Origin: Omphalotus guepiniiformis | Lineage: Eukaryota > Basidiomycota > Agaricomycetes > Agaricales > Omphalotaceae | Length of the DNA: 64,000 bases | Assembly (NCBI GenBank): GCA_028554645.1 | Contig: JAQOOI010000013.1 | Span: forward strand, 496,001 to 560,000 | Reading direction: 5' to 3' | Shown: positions 47,068 to 58,180 of the stretch, one piece after another | How the letters are laid out: every line of letters begins with the position of its first letter | Position numbering within the stretch: the first letter of the stretch is position 1 | The notes under the pieces: generated by a model | The model's input: the letters and a program-made list of their open reading frames with translations, nothing else | Told to the model about the DNA's origin: nothing | Database searches by the model: none | Made by a program: the position numbers and the translations under genes

Positions 47068-49804
47068 TGATGTGCTTGGTATGGGGGTATGAATGAGAAG
47101 AAGTGCTAACTAACTCGAATGAATCTATCAAGCATTCAAAACACACACACAACACACAAAGACTTTTAAGTTCGTGGGGTTTGGGGGTCTAACAAACTCT
47201 GTGAAGCGAATAAGGTTGTTGTAAGAGGAGCTCGGAGACACAGTCAAAACCGACGCGGCACAGATAAACTCTATGCTACACACCACTTCAAACGAACTAA
47301 CGCGTAACTTTAACAAATCACCGCGACCAGTGACTACAAACGATACAACAACCAGACGATTGTTGGGAGATGCCAGACGACTTCTCACTTAGTGGAGTTG
47401 GTTATAGGAGGATTTCAGAACTGCCAGACGACGAGTTCAACGAGTGACCAGACGATCCACTCTTATTCACACTACACACCAAGGCTCCGCTAATAGCAGC
47501 GTAATGAGCACTCTAAGATGTAGGAACTTGTCTAAACTCAAAGGTTGCCTTGTAAAAGCGAGTGTAGTCTGGCGTTGGCAAAGATTCCGCACACAGAAAA
47601 CTGACTAAAGTCGAGCTAGACTGTTGGAAAGACTAACTGAACTGAAAGATCACCGTCTAGACCCTTCGACGAGTACCAGAAACAGCAAAAACAGACAGAC
47701 ACAGACAGACAGACACAGACAGACAGACACAGACAGACAGACAGACAGACAGTTCAAACACAACAGATGTTCAGATATTTAGCACTCTTTTAAAGCACTG
47801 CAATTCCTAATAGTCTGCCTCTACCAGCTCGAAGAACCGGGGCCTGACGTTCACAATCAAGAGGCCTTCTGCGATTTAACACTCTAGAAGATACGTAAAG
47901 TTCTCCAATTTGGCGGGCAGTCGTAACCTGGGGTGCTCGACCCTATACATGACAGTATATGTACTCTACTGCTTGTGAGTATTTCATAAATAGATAGAAA
48001 ACTGAGTGGAGTAATTAAAAGGAACAGAGGGATAACATCGAGTATAAAATGGATATAAACAGAAACAATATGACTGAGTTGGGTAAGTAGGCACGTCTAG
48101 AGGGTAATTATGTGCAGTTCTTGGGTATATATGCGTAAGTATTATGTTTTAGTGATGTTTTTGGTACATCTAGACCCTTCTTATCATGCGCTCGAGCCAT
48201 TCTAAACGAACTACTCCTATGCATTTCGTTATTATTCATCTTCGTAACTGTTTTACAGTGTACTTATAGGGGCGCCGAGGGCAGTTTCTAGTCATTTATC
48301 CCGTCGGGCTTCCGTATTCTCTCCTATTTCGACATCTAGACCCCATAGCACCTCGTAGATATACCAATATCCAGCGCTCGAGGGCCAATTCTCTCATTAC
48401 TTTACTAATAAGTTATTATACAGTCATCGAGACTGATCATTTTCATAGCTTTGACCATCTAGTATCTCGGAACGGAATCGTCGATCATATATTTCCGATC
48501 ATAAAGCATTATCTCCAGTATATCATCAATCTGCAAGTTCTAGGAGGTCGGCTAAGTTTGAACAAACCATTTTGATGGCTCGGCGATACCTCTAGCTTTG
48601 TCCTTTCAACGTTATTTAGGCTCATGAGGCTATTACCCCTGTGTGTGTGTAGTTTCTTCCTTCCTAAGTCCCGTGGATTACACAGATACTTGAATAGCGA
48701 CTTCCAGACGAAGGGCTCTTTGCCAGGCAGGGTGGATCTGACCATACTGTACAGTCTCGCAGCAGGTAGTTACTTCGCCGAAGGTCTAGAGGCATATCAG
48801 CCATAAGGTCTTGATGCATACTCGTACATCGTAGTCCTTTCACTTCGAGCCTTTAACTATTCGTGTTCTATGTTTTAGCTAGCACTATGGGACATAGTCT
48901 AGCCCTTTATTCCCATCATATTCACAGTAGAAATCGTTTAATTTCAGGTATTTCAGGTGTGTATGCGTTTTCAGCGCAACACCGCAGTACCAGACGATTC
49001 CGCTTGTAAACACTTAGGCACACTGACTTATGAACTAACACAACGGTTAACACTTTAAAACTTCCAACTGCTCAGAGGGACTTAAGCTTTTCCACACACA
49101 AATGCTATTAGCTCTATGGGGGGCTCGGGAACCTGTCCTTCCTTGCCCAGGTTCTATTTCTTATATACAGTATTTCTATTTACATAGTACAAACAAATGT
49201 CGCAATACTTGACAGTTATGAGATATATGGTGCATATGGTGCACCGCGTAAGGTAGGGATGAAGTATAGTACACGGTAACAGGGTATCCTATATCTGGTT
49301 ATAATCTTGCCGCTTTTAGAAAGTATTGCGGTAGTTCGCTAACACTGTGTCTCCTTACGTGTTCTACTTCCGCGTTGTCGGAAGTACTTCGTGTTACATT
49401 GTACATCTAGACCCTTCTGTAGCTCAACAGAGGTCATTAGATATGACTAGTGCACGGAGCTACTGCTACCTGGTTTCTAAGTCTGGCCTTCTGAGTAGTG
49501 CCGCGGTACTTCGTTACCTACGCGTTGATTTATATAGTATTGGGGCCATCAAGTTATACACATTGGACCTTAGAACAAGTGCCGCGACACTTTACTTGAG
49601 TGCATACTTAGGTAATACCTACACTGAGAAGACCCATTTAGTGCTGTTCTACAGTCTTGTACACCTTTGTACACATATACTGGTGGTTGAATGTGCGTAA
49701 TACGCCGCGGAACTTAGGACTATACCACGTACTTAGTAGGTTTGTACTGGAGCGATCAATCCCGCGAGGCCAAAAATGGTAGTGGTATTTCTGCGGTCGT
49801 ATCA
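47068..49804 (-). repeat. 3' LTR of outer retrotransposon (long form, 2.74 kb)
   Basis: Both ends match 61080-62321, but 47491-48985 (about 1.5 kb) has no counterpart in the other LTR. The extra segment carries the motif TCTAGACCC several times (near 47652, 48171, 48331), which also occurs in the shared part (49405 and 61924), so it is probably native LTR sequence. An ACAG microsatellite lies at about 47694-47750. Confidence 0.8.
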
Positions 49805-50469
49805 TCTCCCCCTGACTAAGATATCGACTGTCCCAGTCGCTGGGGTCCTACTCAGGGTCTATCCCGGAAAGGCGCATCAATCTCCCTTTTCTGGATATCA
49901 CAAACTTCTTTCTAACTCATGTAGCGCTCTCCCTCCTTCTTGTCACATCACGTTCCATCACGTTGCCTTATTGGTAAATCACCGCGTCTCTTCATCCCTC
50001 ATCGTCCGGTTATGTTAGTTCCCGGACATACCGGTTATTCAGTTAATTGATTGCCACTGCTTCTTTGTCAAAGCTGTATGTCGTACCCTGAATAAGTGTG
50101 TAATACATCAAACTTTTACTCTCGCGTTCTCTAGGAATGGAACTTGTTATTGGCACCACCCTGAGGACCCCATCGCCGCGAGGTGTATATAATCCCCCCA
50201 CAACATGGCCATTGAACTCCAACTTTTCTCTCCCTTTTTCTTTTTGCTTTTTGCCGGTTTTTATGCCCTTCAAGACCGAACCTTTAGACTATACCTCCTT
50301 AATAGTGAGTGTCACGGCCGCTCTTTGTGCTCCCTTTCTTAACTTCCTTGGCCAGGCTTTTTCACCCACACCCTCAGAAACTGACTCTATCATGCCCTCT
50401 CCTCGTCCTTCAAACTCTCGCCCTCACAAATGACAACGCTGCGAGGCAGCCCCAGCACCTCTTCCTGGA
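49805..50469. promoter_or_regulatory. PPT of outer element and upstream region of its antisense gene
   Basis: On the minus strand CAGGGGGAGA (49814-49805) directly precedes the 3' LTR and is a good polypurine tract. On the plus strand TATATAA at 50186-50192 is a likely TATA box for the antisense gene that starts at 50470. No other gene is seen. Confidence 0.5.
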
Positions 50470-51975
50470 ATGTCTGAGCCTAACTCACAGCAGTCTATAT
50501 CTGCTGCGGAGTTTGCTCTGCTTCAATACATCCGTAGTGGGCAACTGGCTGTCCAACCGACTGTGATCCCTACTTCCGCGGCGGCTTTACCTTCACTCGC
50601 TTCGTCTTCGCGTCGTACTCCATCGCCTCCTCCTGCGGAGTCTCGTTCACACATTTGCCGTGAGACGTTGAGAAAACTCACGTCCAAGCGTGCTCATTCT
50701 CACGGTCAGACTTCTCATTTGGTATGACAGTTTCTTGTCCCTTCTTTTCCCTTATACTTTTACTTGTCTTTTGCAGCTTCGCCCTGTCACCGCGGAAGAT
50801 CGGGCGCAATACGACGCTGACTTTTTGGCCTTTAAAGATGAGACCTACGATCTTAGCCCCACGTCAGCTACTTCCGCTGCGCGTTCTCACCGCAAACATG
50901 GACATCGTCGCGTTGGTCGGGGAAAACGTCCTCCACCGCTGAACTTGGTACTATTTCTCTTTTCCTTCCTAATGCTTATTTTCTGACTTTGTTTTTCCTT
51001 AGTTCGATGATGAAGCTGTCGAGTCCGATAAAGAGGCTTCGATTTCTAAGGAACCTCGTCACGTTCTTTCTCGACGACACGTGGACAGTGAATCTGACGC
51101 GGAGCCCACAGCTGAGGCAGTTCCTAGTGTCCCCGCGGAATCTACTTCTTTGCCCGCTACTGCTCCTACTCCCTCTGCTGGCTCTCCCTTCGTAAGTACT
51201 TCTCTTTTCTTTTACAAATTCTCCGCGACTCTTTTTCAAAACTCTGGTTTACTTAGGCTCATTCTCGATCGCCTCCGCCGGTTGACTTATCCACTGGCTT
51301 TGGTCAGGACATGATAGAGGTGCCGCTGCCCGTTACCCCTCGTTTACCACTTTCTCTGCGAGACGATGCGATCCCTCCTGCTCTTCTTTCTTCTGGAGTG
51401 CCGGCTTCCTTTTCACCATTAACCTCCACAACAGTCGTTCCCCCTTCTGCTGTTGTCACCCATCCTGTAGCTCCCGTGGTGCTACCTACTGCTTCCTCTC
51501 TACCTGAGGATACAGTTCCTCCTGTAAGTTTTGCTGGTTTGCCCTTTGTCCAACACTCTTTCTAAAGGTCTTCTCCCTTTCAGGTGAAAGGCAAAGGTAA
51601 AGGTAAGAAGCGGGCCACTACCAAACCCACGGCTACTACTATTCAAGAGGAGGGCCGATTCCTCACTCCCCCTTCTCAAATGGGTGATCCTGCGGACAAA
51701 CATCGATTTCTACGCGAAGTGGAGGGGTATCCTCAGTACTGGTACGGCCATGTTTTCCCCGCGGCAGCGAAGATGGGCGCTGCTATTCCTCGCGACTCCT
51801 TGCCTATTACCAAGGGAAGTAAAGCCTCCGCGGCTCCTTCCTCTTCTCACGGCAACTTCGAGGCAGGTGTGCGGTGGTTTCAGCCTAACAAGGCTCCGTC
51901 TGCGCAAGCAATCAACTTCGATTTCCCTGGTCTATTGCTGCCTCTGATGACTTCTCATATCAAAATGTTTCAATC
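50470..51975 (+). pseudogene. Antisense spliced gene of the outer retrotransposon, truncated at 3' end
   Basis: Relative to its element this gene is antisense and lies between pol and the 3' LTR. Exons 50470-50721, 50777-50947, 51003-51191, 51257-51523 and 51584-51975 join in frame with GT-AG introns of 54-65 bp. The product starts MSEPNSQQSISAAEFALLQY, has an Arg/Ser/Pro-rich region with HRKHGHRRVGRGKRPPP, an acidic Ser-rich part, a Pro/Val/Thr-rich part and a basic KGKGKGKKR stretch, then GYPQYWYGHVFPAAAKMGAA. It stops being coherent at 51975, where the nested element's LTR begins; the nominal stop at 52025-52027 lies in LTR sequence. No zinc cluster is in the surviving part. I do not recognise a named family. 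Confidence 0.6.
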
Positions 51976-52744
51976 TGTTGTTGCGTCAAAAAGCCTTTCA
52001 GTACTGAAATCTATCAGATTGAAGTAAAAATGGAATGTTCAAGCATTGGAAACTGAACATAAAGGATTAGAGTCACCCCAGACTGCTAGTTAAGACATGA
52101 AACATACTTGTACCCACAATGCCTAAGTGTAGTGTTTGCTACAGTACTAAATCTGGTGCTAAGCAACTGTGACCAATGGGTTATACAAAGAGATACTAGT
52201 TATGCCTCTCCAGATGTGTTGGAATTCCAATGTTCCATACCAGATTGAGTTGGTCAGACCCACCCTCTAATAACTAGAGACTCTACCAAGTGTTGTTGAC
52301 TGTAATCCAAGGGGTTGATGGATTTTCACTTCAATTGAACAACTATCTAAGTCCTTTGGGATACTGAATCTTTGCTGAAACTGCTGTTCTGTCTGTGCTG
52401 AATCTGCCTGCTGAAACTGTCTGTGCTGCATCTGAAACTGTTCCCTGCATTGTCTGACCATTGGATCGAGTTTAACATCGAGATTGATTGTCCTGAATCC
52501 CTCCTGAACCCTGAAAACCACCCTTACCTTCTGTCTGAATCTTGTGTTTTGAGATACCCTCTGCCATTTTTCACCCAGATTGAGATAAAGACATCTGTAA
52601 CCCTGCAGATTCGAAGTTCAATTGTTGCGTCTAACTGTGCGGAATCTCTGACAACGCCAGTCACACCTCACCCTACATCATTTGTGATTTGAGTTGGATA
52701 GTGCTCATTTGAGTATCTCTCTCGTTCATTTCATAGTCACTACA
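51976..52744 (+). repeat. 5' LTR of nested retrotransposon
   Basis: Bounded on the right by CA followed by TC and the PBS, and on the left by TGTTG (51976; TGTTGCG at 51979 is also possible), where the antisense gene stops being coherent. No second copy in the window, so the left edge is inferred. Confidence 0.55.
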
Positions 52745-52746
52745 TC

Positions 52747-52765
52747 TGGAGCCCACCGTGAGGGG
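52747..52765 (+). promoter_or_regulatory. Primer-binding site of nested retrotransposon
   Basis: TGGAGCCCACCGTGAGGGG, two bases after the LTR. It differs by one base from the outer element's PBS at 61077-61059. As the complement of a tRNA 3' end it gives ...GGUGGGC-U-CCA, i.e. a U73 discriminator, which is usual in tRNA-Cys. Confidence 0.7.
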
Positions 52766-52917
52766 TGGCTTTAGACTTGATAAATTGAACTATCTGTGTA
52801 TTTACACGTGTCTGGAAATAAATCTGGACTTTTCTGTGTTGAACTTTGCCCTGTTCCTCACTTAGCAACAATTTCCTTGAAGTTGTTGAACCATCTATAA
52901 GTTTTATAACTTAGAGT

Positions 52918-54828
52918 TTGCTTGTCAAAATTAGCAGCTCACAGAGAAACACACGTCCTAGAAAGACTAAGAATTCTGAGAGAGCTGGAACAGAAGAATT
53001 GTCACTGAACCAGTCATCCAGAAGGAAAAGTTCCAAAGAAAAAGAGAAAGAAGTCATACCTGAACCAGATTCAAGTCCACTTTTGTCTCTTTCGTCCCTA
53101 AGTACGATTCCTGAACGGAATACACCTCCAGATTTATCTGAACTCTCAGCTAGATACAAGAAAAATAAGAGGAACTTTGTTAACAGTCCTCAATATTTTG
53201 CCTTGACACATAAAAGAATCCCTGTTAAAATAATAAGGAACCCGAGAAACAATATGTCTACTCATGACAATGCTACTGGGAATGAAGCTCCCCAACAACA
53301 AGGACCTACCCAAGGACCTGTTGAAATGGAAGAGATCTTCATTTTTGGAAATGCAACAGGAATGCAGATTCCTGTTCCTGCAGCTAAAGAGTTGCAGAAT
53401 GAGAAACTACCTAAAGTCTCTAAGCAGGCTCCCATCTTTGATAAGAAACATCCATCTGAACTAGTTGCATGGTTGGCAGAGCTGGAAGGCATCTTTGTGT
53501 TGACCGGAACTAAAACAGATGCGGCTAAAGTAATGTTGGCTCTCAGATATATGGAGTTCCATACTCGTGAAGAGTTTCAACGGCTTCAAGCAGTTAAAGA
53601 TTTGGATTGGGATGCTTTCAAAGAGGCATTAATGAAAAATTTCCCTGAATCTGCAGATAGAGGACTGGGATCTAGACAAAGATTGTATGCTATCATTGAT
53701 GCATATAAACTCATAGTGCTTGGTGCTATTCAGAAACTGATGGCATTTAAAAGAGAGTATGAGATTGAGTATGAGAAACTATCTTCTGGTACTACACCTG
53801 TAGTATCAAACTCAGAAGCTGTAGCTGGTTTCTTGAGTGCACTAGATGAATCTTTCAGAAGAAAACTTCTGGACCGCCTAGAAAACAAAGTGATCAATGG
53901 CCACTTACAAGTTCAGAGAGAGGATGACCCTTTTACTCTGAAAGATGTAATGTCTGAGGCTGAAAAACTCTGTTCTGTAAAAAGAGCAGGGGGATACAAC
54001 TTTGGTTTATTCTTGAATGGTCCAAATCTGGCAGAAGGATACTCTAGGATACTCCCAACAACTGAGCAGAGTGCTACAAGGAAGTTATATGATCCTTACC
54101 AAGTAGCATCTACTGTGAAGTCAGAACCAGATCAGTGGGCAATGAAATTGTCTGCAACAGTGGATAGTCACCAGAACCAGTTTAACCAGATTAGACAAGC
54201 CCAGGAGACAAATCTGGCAGCTCTTGCAAAGCTGTCTGAGACAGTTGCTAACTTGGCAAAAATGACCCAAGCAACATCTAGCTCAGTTAGGATGAACATG
54301 AATGCTCCAAATTCCCAATCTGGACCTGGAATGAACTCTAATGGACACAATAGTGTACAAAGATCGTCCCAGATGTCATCTGTGAATAATAATACTCATG
54401 CTGACTCCAATTGCTATATGTGTGATGAGCCTGGACATAGATCTATGGGCTGTCCACATCAACTTAGATTTATCAGGTTGGGGTGGATGATCAAAAATAG
54501 TGCTGGTAAATGGGCATTGAAAAATGGAGTATATTGGCCAAGAGCTGATCCATCTGATACTCGGTCTAAGAAAGAGAAGATTGAGGAAATTGCCAAAAGA
54601 CATGGATGGGAACAACCTCCCCCTCATGTTGACCAGAACTTGTATGCTTTTGAAGATGAGGATTCTGCTATAGCAGGTCCCTCTCAAAGTAGTTCATTAG
54701 ATGCTATCAACAGCCTTGTTGCTCAATTCAGTCAGGTTTGCAATACTTTGCAGAATCTGGCACCAGCAGCTAAATCTGAGACTAAGCAGATTTTGAAACG
54801 AGAAAACAACTCTGAGTCGAAAAACTAG
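52918..54828 (+). CDS. Gag of nested retrotransposon
   Basis: Up to 636 codons; the true start may be one of the later ATGs, for instance MSTHDNATGN at about 53254, since the part before it is a Lys/Ser-rich stretch. A capsid-like helical region lies between KVSKQAPIFDKKHPSELVAW and SAVDE-like sequence (about residues 165-370). A classical zinc knuckle CYMCDEPGHRSMGC (CX2CX4HX4C) lies near residue 500. The product would form the particle and package RNA. It is related in layout to the outer element's gag on the minus strand. Confidence 0.85.
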   Translation: MLVKISSSQRNTRPRKTKNSERAGTEELSLNQSSRRKSSKEKEKEVIPEPDSSPLLSLSSLSTIPERNTPPDLSELSARYKKNKRNFVNSPQYFALTHKRIPVKIIRNPRNNMSTHDNATGNEAPQQQGPTQGPVEMEEIFIFGNATGMQIPVPAAKELQNEKLPKVSKQAPIFDKKHPSELVAWLAELEGIFVLTGTKTDAAKVMLALRYMEFHTREEFQRLQAVKDLDWDAFKEALMKNFPESADRGLGSRQRLYAIIDAYKLIVLGAIQKLMAFKREYEIEYEKLSSGTTPVVSNSEAVAGFLSALDESFRRKLLDRLENKVINGHLQVQREDDPFTLKDVMSEAEKLCSVKRAGGYNFGLFLNGPNLAEGYSRILPTTEQSATRKLYDPYQVASTVKSEPDQWAMKLSATVDSHQNQFNQIRQAQETNLAALAKLSETVANLAKMTQATSSSVRMNMNAPNSQSGPGMNSNGHNSVQRSSQMSSVNNNTHADSNCYMCDEPGHRSMGCPHQLRFIRLGWMIKNSAGKWALKNGVYWPRADPSDTRSKKEKIEEIAKRHGWEQPPPHVDQNLYAFEDEDSAIAGPSQSSSLDAINSLVAQFSQVCNTLQNLAPAAKSETKQILKRENNSESKN

Positions 54829-54836
54829 AGTTTCCA

Positions 54837-56234
54837 ATGAAGGAGATTGGTGAAGGAGCTGTATACACCCAGAATCCTTCTCACAAAACAGGTCAATCTC
54901 CTGAGGAAAATAAACTTGTAAAGAAAAAGAGAGTTGAGGTGTTACTACCTACACTGAAACCATCCGAAAGGGAGAAATACAGACCCCCTGCTATGAGAAA
55001 AGAGCCTGTTCGTTTTGAACTACCTGTTGATTCTGACACTGAGGAGAGTGAATCTCCTCCTGAAAATCACAACGATGCTGCACGGAGAGTATCTAACCGT
55101 CTGTTTGATCATGTAAAGGCAATAGATAGGCCACCTATACCAAAGGAAATGCCTGTAGGAAGCCAGAATAAGTCAAATGAGACTGAAGGAACTCAATCTG
55201 GAGCTAAAGATGGAATGAATATTGACACAAGGAATGCCATTGTTTATACAAAGCCTCCATGTAAATCTGAGCCTGATTTCAAGCTTAGAAATTCATTATT
55301 CAAACCAGGTCTAGCAGAAGAAATTGCAGACAAAATCTTTAGATCTGAGATAGATATAAGTAGTGGGGACCTCATTGCTATATCTCCAGCACTTCAGAAA
55401 ATTATGCAGAGAAAATTGAAGAACAACAGGGTGTATAAGCGTCCTGTAAAGGCTTTTGTTCATGAAGTAAGGGATGAAGATGATCCTGATGGTATTCTAC
55501 CAGAAGAAGATGTCAATCTGGTACAGGCAAATTATATGGTTTTTATTGAAGATATGGCCTATGAAAGGGAAGATGTGTTTATTGTCCTAGATGAAGACAC
55601 AGATGACCTTAAGAAAGGCTCAGTGGTACACAAGGATGTTGTGGACCAGTATCAGAAAGATGTAACTCCAGATGAGAGAAACAAGACCATTATAGTAGCC
55701 AGCCAGACTGACAGTCTAAAGGCAATCTACCCAAAGATTAATCACTCTGATCAACAAGTTGAGACAGTAGTTGATAGTGGTTCTCAAATCGTGTCCATGG
55801 ATACAAGAGTAGCTATTGGACTTGGTTTAAGATGGGACCCAGAGACTGTGATCCATATGCAAAGTGCAAATGGTCAATTACAGGCTACTAGGGGACTAGC
55901 AAGAAATGTACCATTTACCTTTGGAGAAATAACTATCTATATGCAAATCCACATAATAGATAAAGTGCCTTATGATGTTCTCTTGGGAAGACCATTTGAT
56001 GTGTTGACAAGCAGTGTAGTCAGAAACTTTGAAACTGGAGAACAAGAGATCACCATTACAGATCCGAACAGTGGAATGAAGTGTACAATGGGAACATATG
56101 ACAGAGGTGGAGGAATTAAGGTTAAACCTATTCCTGGTGAACCAAAGCTTGTTCCTGAAACACAGAAATCTGCAAGTGTCCCTGTGAAAAATGAGGGAGA
56201 CTCTCAAAATTTTCATCGGACCTCAATGAACTGA
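54837..56234 (+). CDS. Aspartic protease protein of nested retrotransposon
   Basis: 465 codons from an ATG 9 nt after the gag stop, in the -1 frame relative to gag. The long N-terminal half is Lys/Glu-rich. The retroviral-type protease lies at about 300-400: VETVVDSGSQIVSMD holds the catalytic DSG, and YDVLLGRPFDVL matches the conserved ILGRPF flap-side motif. Separate ATG starts for gag, protease and RT frames suggest either re-initiation or decay of an original fused frame. Confidence 0.8.
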   Translation: MKEIGEGAVYTQNPSHKTGQSPEENKLVKKKRVEVLLPTLKPSEREKYRPPAMRKEPVRFELPVDSDTEESESPPENHNDAARRVSNRLFDHVKAIDRPPIPKEMPVGSQNKSNETEGTQSGAKDGMNIDTRNAIVYTKPPCKSEPDFKLRNSLFKPGLAEEIADKIFRSEIDISSGDLIAISPALQKIMQRKLKNNRVYKRPVKAFVHEVRDEDDPDGILPEEDVNLVQANYMVFIEDMAYEREDVFIVLDEDTDDLKKGSVVHKDVVDQYQKDVTPDERNKTIIVASQTDSLKAIYPKINHSDQQVETVVDSGSQIVSMDTRVAIGLGLRWDPETVIHMQSANGQLQATRGLARNVPFTFGEITIYMQIHIIDKVPYDVLLGRPFDVLTSSVVRNFETGEQEITITDPNSGMKCTMGTYDRGGGIKVKPIPGEPKLVPETQKSASVPVKNEGDSQNFHRTSMN

Positions 56235-56269
56235 TAAGAGATCAGGGAGAGGTAGCTGTTTGTATTGAA

Positions 56270-58180
56270 ATGGATGAAGATGGCAATGCCACAATTGCTG
56301 GATATAAGCTGCCAGACAATGAATTGTTTTCAGAACCTGAAAAGGCTGAGGCATTTGTGTTTGCAGCTGAATCCATCATAAGAGAAAACGATATAGCGGC
56401 TGCAGATTCGGTTAGATCGTATTTAAATCGGTCTGTAGACTCAGAAAAGAAACAAGTGTTCTGTACCTGGCAAGAAAATTTAAAATTGAATTCAAAAGAG
56501 CACTTAGATACTCAGAATTCAGACTTAGATACTTGCAAGGTACTTAATCACACTTCGGAACCTGCATCTGGGACTGAAAAGAGAATGGATAAGGGTAAAA
56601 CGGTCAAAAGAGAACCTAAACCAGTCCAATCTTCAAGACCCAGATGGAGTAGAGATAAGAATGGCAACAAAATGGCCAGATTGGTGACTGTTTTGGCTTC
56701 TAGAAAGTACAAACCAGTTGCTATTAAGGTCAAACCTGTTAAAGCTAGCTTGCCTGCAGAGTTCCGGATTGAAAGAAAAATAATTGGAGATCCGTTAAAA
56801 GATATGCCTGAGTTACCTACTCATCCTCTAGATTTCACTCCTGGTGAGAGGTACTCTCAAGAAAGAAAAGAAATTGTAGACAAGAATCATAACGAGGGTT
56901 TCTTATGGCCTGAAGAGATGAAGCTTGTACACCATCTTATGAAAGTCCAAGAAAAAGCATTTGCATGGGAAGCATCTGAAGGAGGAACCTTTAATACAGA
57001 GTTCTTTCCTCCAGTAAAGTTTCCAGTGTTACCACACACCCCTTGGGTAGAAAGGAATATTCCTATACCTCCAGGGATCTATGATCAAGTGTGTAAAATG
57101 ATTAAGGACAAAATAGATGCTGGTGTATATGAGCCTTCTAGTTCATCCTATAGATCCAGATGGTTCTGTGTCTTAAAGAAAGATGGAAAAAGCTTAAGAT
57201 TGGTCCATAGTTTAGAACCACTCAATAAAGTGACTATTCAACATTCAGGAATTCCTCCTGCAACTGCAGATATAGCTAGAAGCTTCTCTGGAAGAGCATG
57301 TTTGGGATTACTGGATATCTTTGTTGGTTATGATGAGAGGCTGGTTGACAAAAGTTCAAGAGATCTTACAACCTTCCAAACACCTTTTGGCCCACATAGA
57401 TTAGTAAAGTTACCTATGGGTTGGACAAATTCTGTACCAATCTACCATGATGATGTTACATACATCTTCAGAGATGAAATCCCACATGTAACTAAACCTT
57501 ACATTGATGATGTACCAGTAAAAGGGCCTGTCAGCAGATATGAAACTGCAGATGGAGGTTATGAAACTATCCCTGAAAATTCTGGCATCAGAAGATTTGT
57601 GTGGGAGCATCTGCAGAATATGAACAGAATTGTGCAAAGAATGAAACATGCTGGTGGTACCTTTGCAGGTACCAAAGCTTTCATCTGTGTAGCTGAAGGT
57701 GATGTTGTTGGACATCATGTCAGTTATGAAGGAGAAAAGCCAGTTGAAAGGTTAGCTGAAGTTGTCCTGACTTGTGATGCATCAAAATGGTCTGAGAAGA
57801 AAGATATCCGGTCATTTTTGGGCACTGCTGGTCAGATGAGAATGTTCATAAAGGACTATGCCAAGAAAGCAAAACCTTTGACAATCTTAACTGGTGATGT
57901 GCCTTTTCAAATGGGTCCTGCAGAACTGGAAGCTGTAGAAATAATTAAAGATGGGATCAGAAATGCTCCGGCACTTCGTCCTATTGACTATGGTTTAAGT
58001 ACTGGAATCACCCTTTCAGTAGACACTTCCTGGATGGCAGTAGGTTTCCAACTATATCAGAGAGACCCTGCAGATTCAAAGAAAAAGTTCTACAACTGGA
58101 TGGTTTCCATTACTTTAAATGAAAGAGAAGCAAGGTTTTCTCAACCCAAGATGCGTTCCATCTGCATGATTATCCACTAA
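56270..58180 (+). pseudogene. Reverse transcriptase of nested retrotransposon, truncated in RNase H
   Basis: The frame starts at an ATG at 56270 and shows a gypsy-type reverse transcriptase: WFCVLKKDGKSLRLVHSLEP, LLDIFVGYDERLVDKSSRDL then TTFQTPFG, LPMGWTNSV, and the catalytic box PYIDDVPVKGP with its two Asp. The connection and RNase H start (ADSKKKFYNWMVSITLNERE, then ARFSQPK). From about 58151 the codons are junk from the antisense side of the outer element's protease, ending at TAA. The missing RNase H and integrase mean the copy cannot move by itself. Confidence 0.85.

Larger units (their letters stand above)
51976..58150 (+). mobile_element. Nested gypsy-type retrotransposon (plus strand), 3' half deleted
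   Basis: 5' LTR about 51976/51979-52744 (ends TACA), PBS 52747-52765, gag, protease and reverse transcriptase frames follow, then the sequence stops inside RNase H (...EARFSQPK) at about 58150 and continues directly as the minus-strand protease of the outer element. RNase H, integrase and 3' LTR are absent. It is inserted in the antisense gene of the outer element and is more AT-rich than its host. Confidence 0.8.

Noticed and set aside
47694..47750. ACAG-rich stretch considered as a CRISPR-like or regulatory repeat
   Set aside because: It is a simple microsatellite inside an LTR; CRISPR does not apply to a nuclear fungal genome.
52423..52692. 89-codon frame in the nested element's 5' LTR
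   Set aside because: Lies within LTR sequence and lacks any motif.
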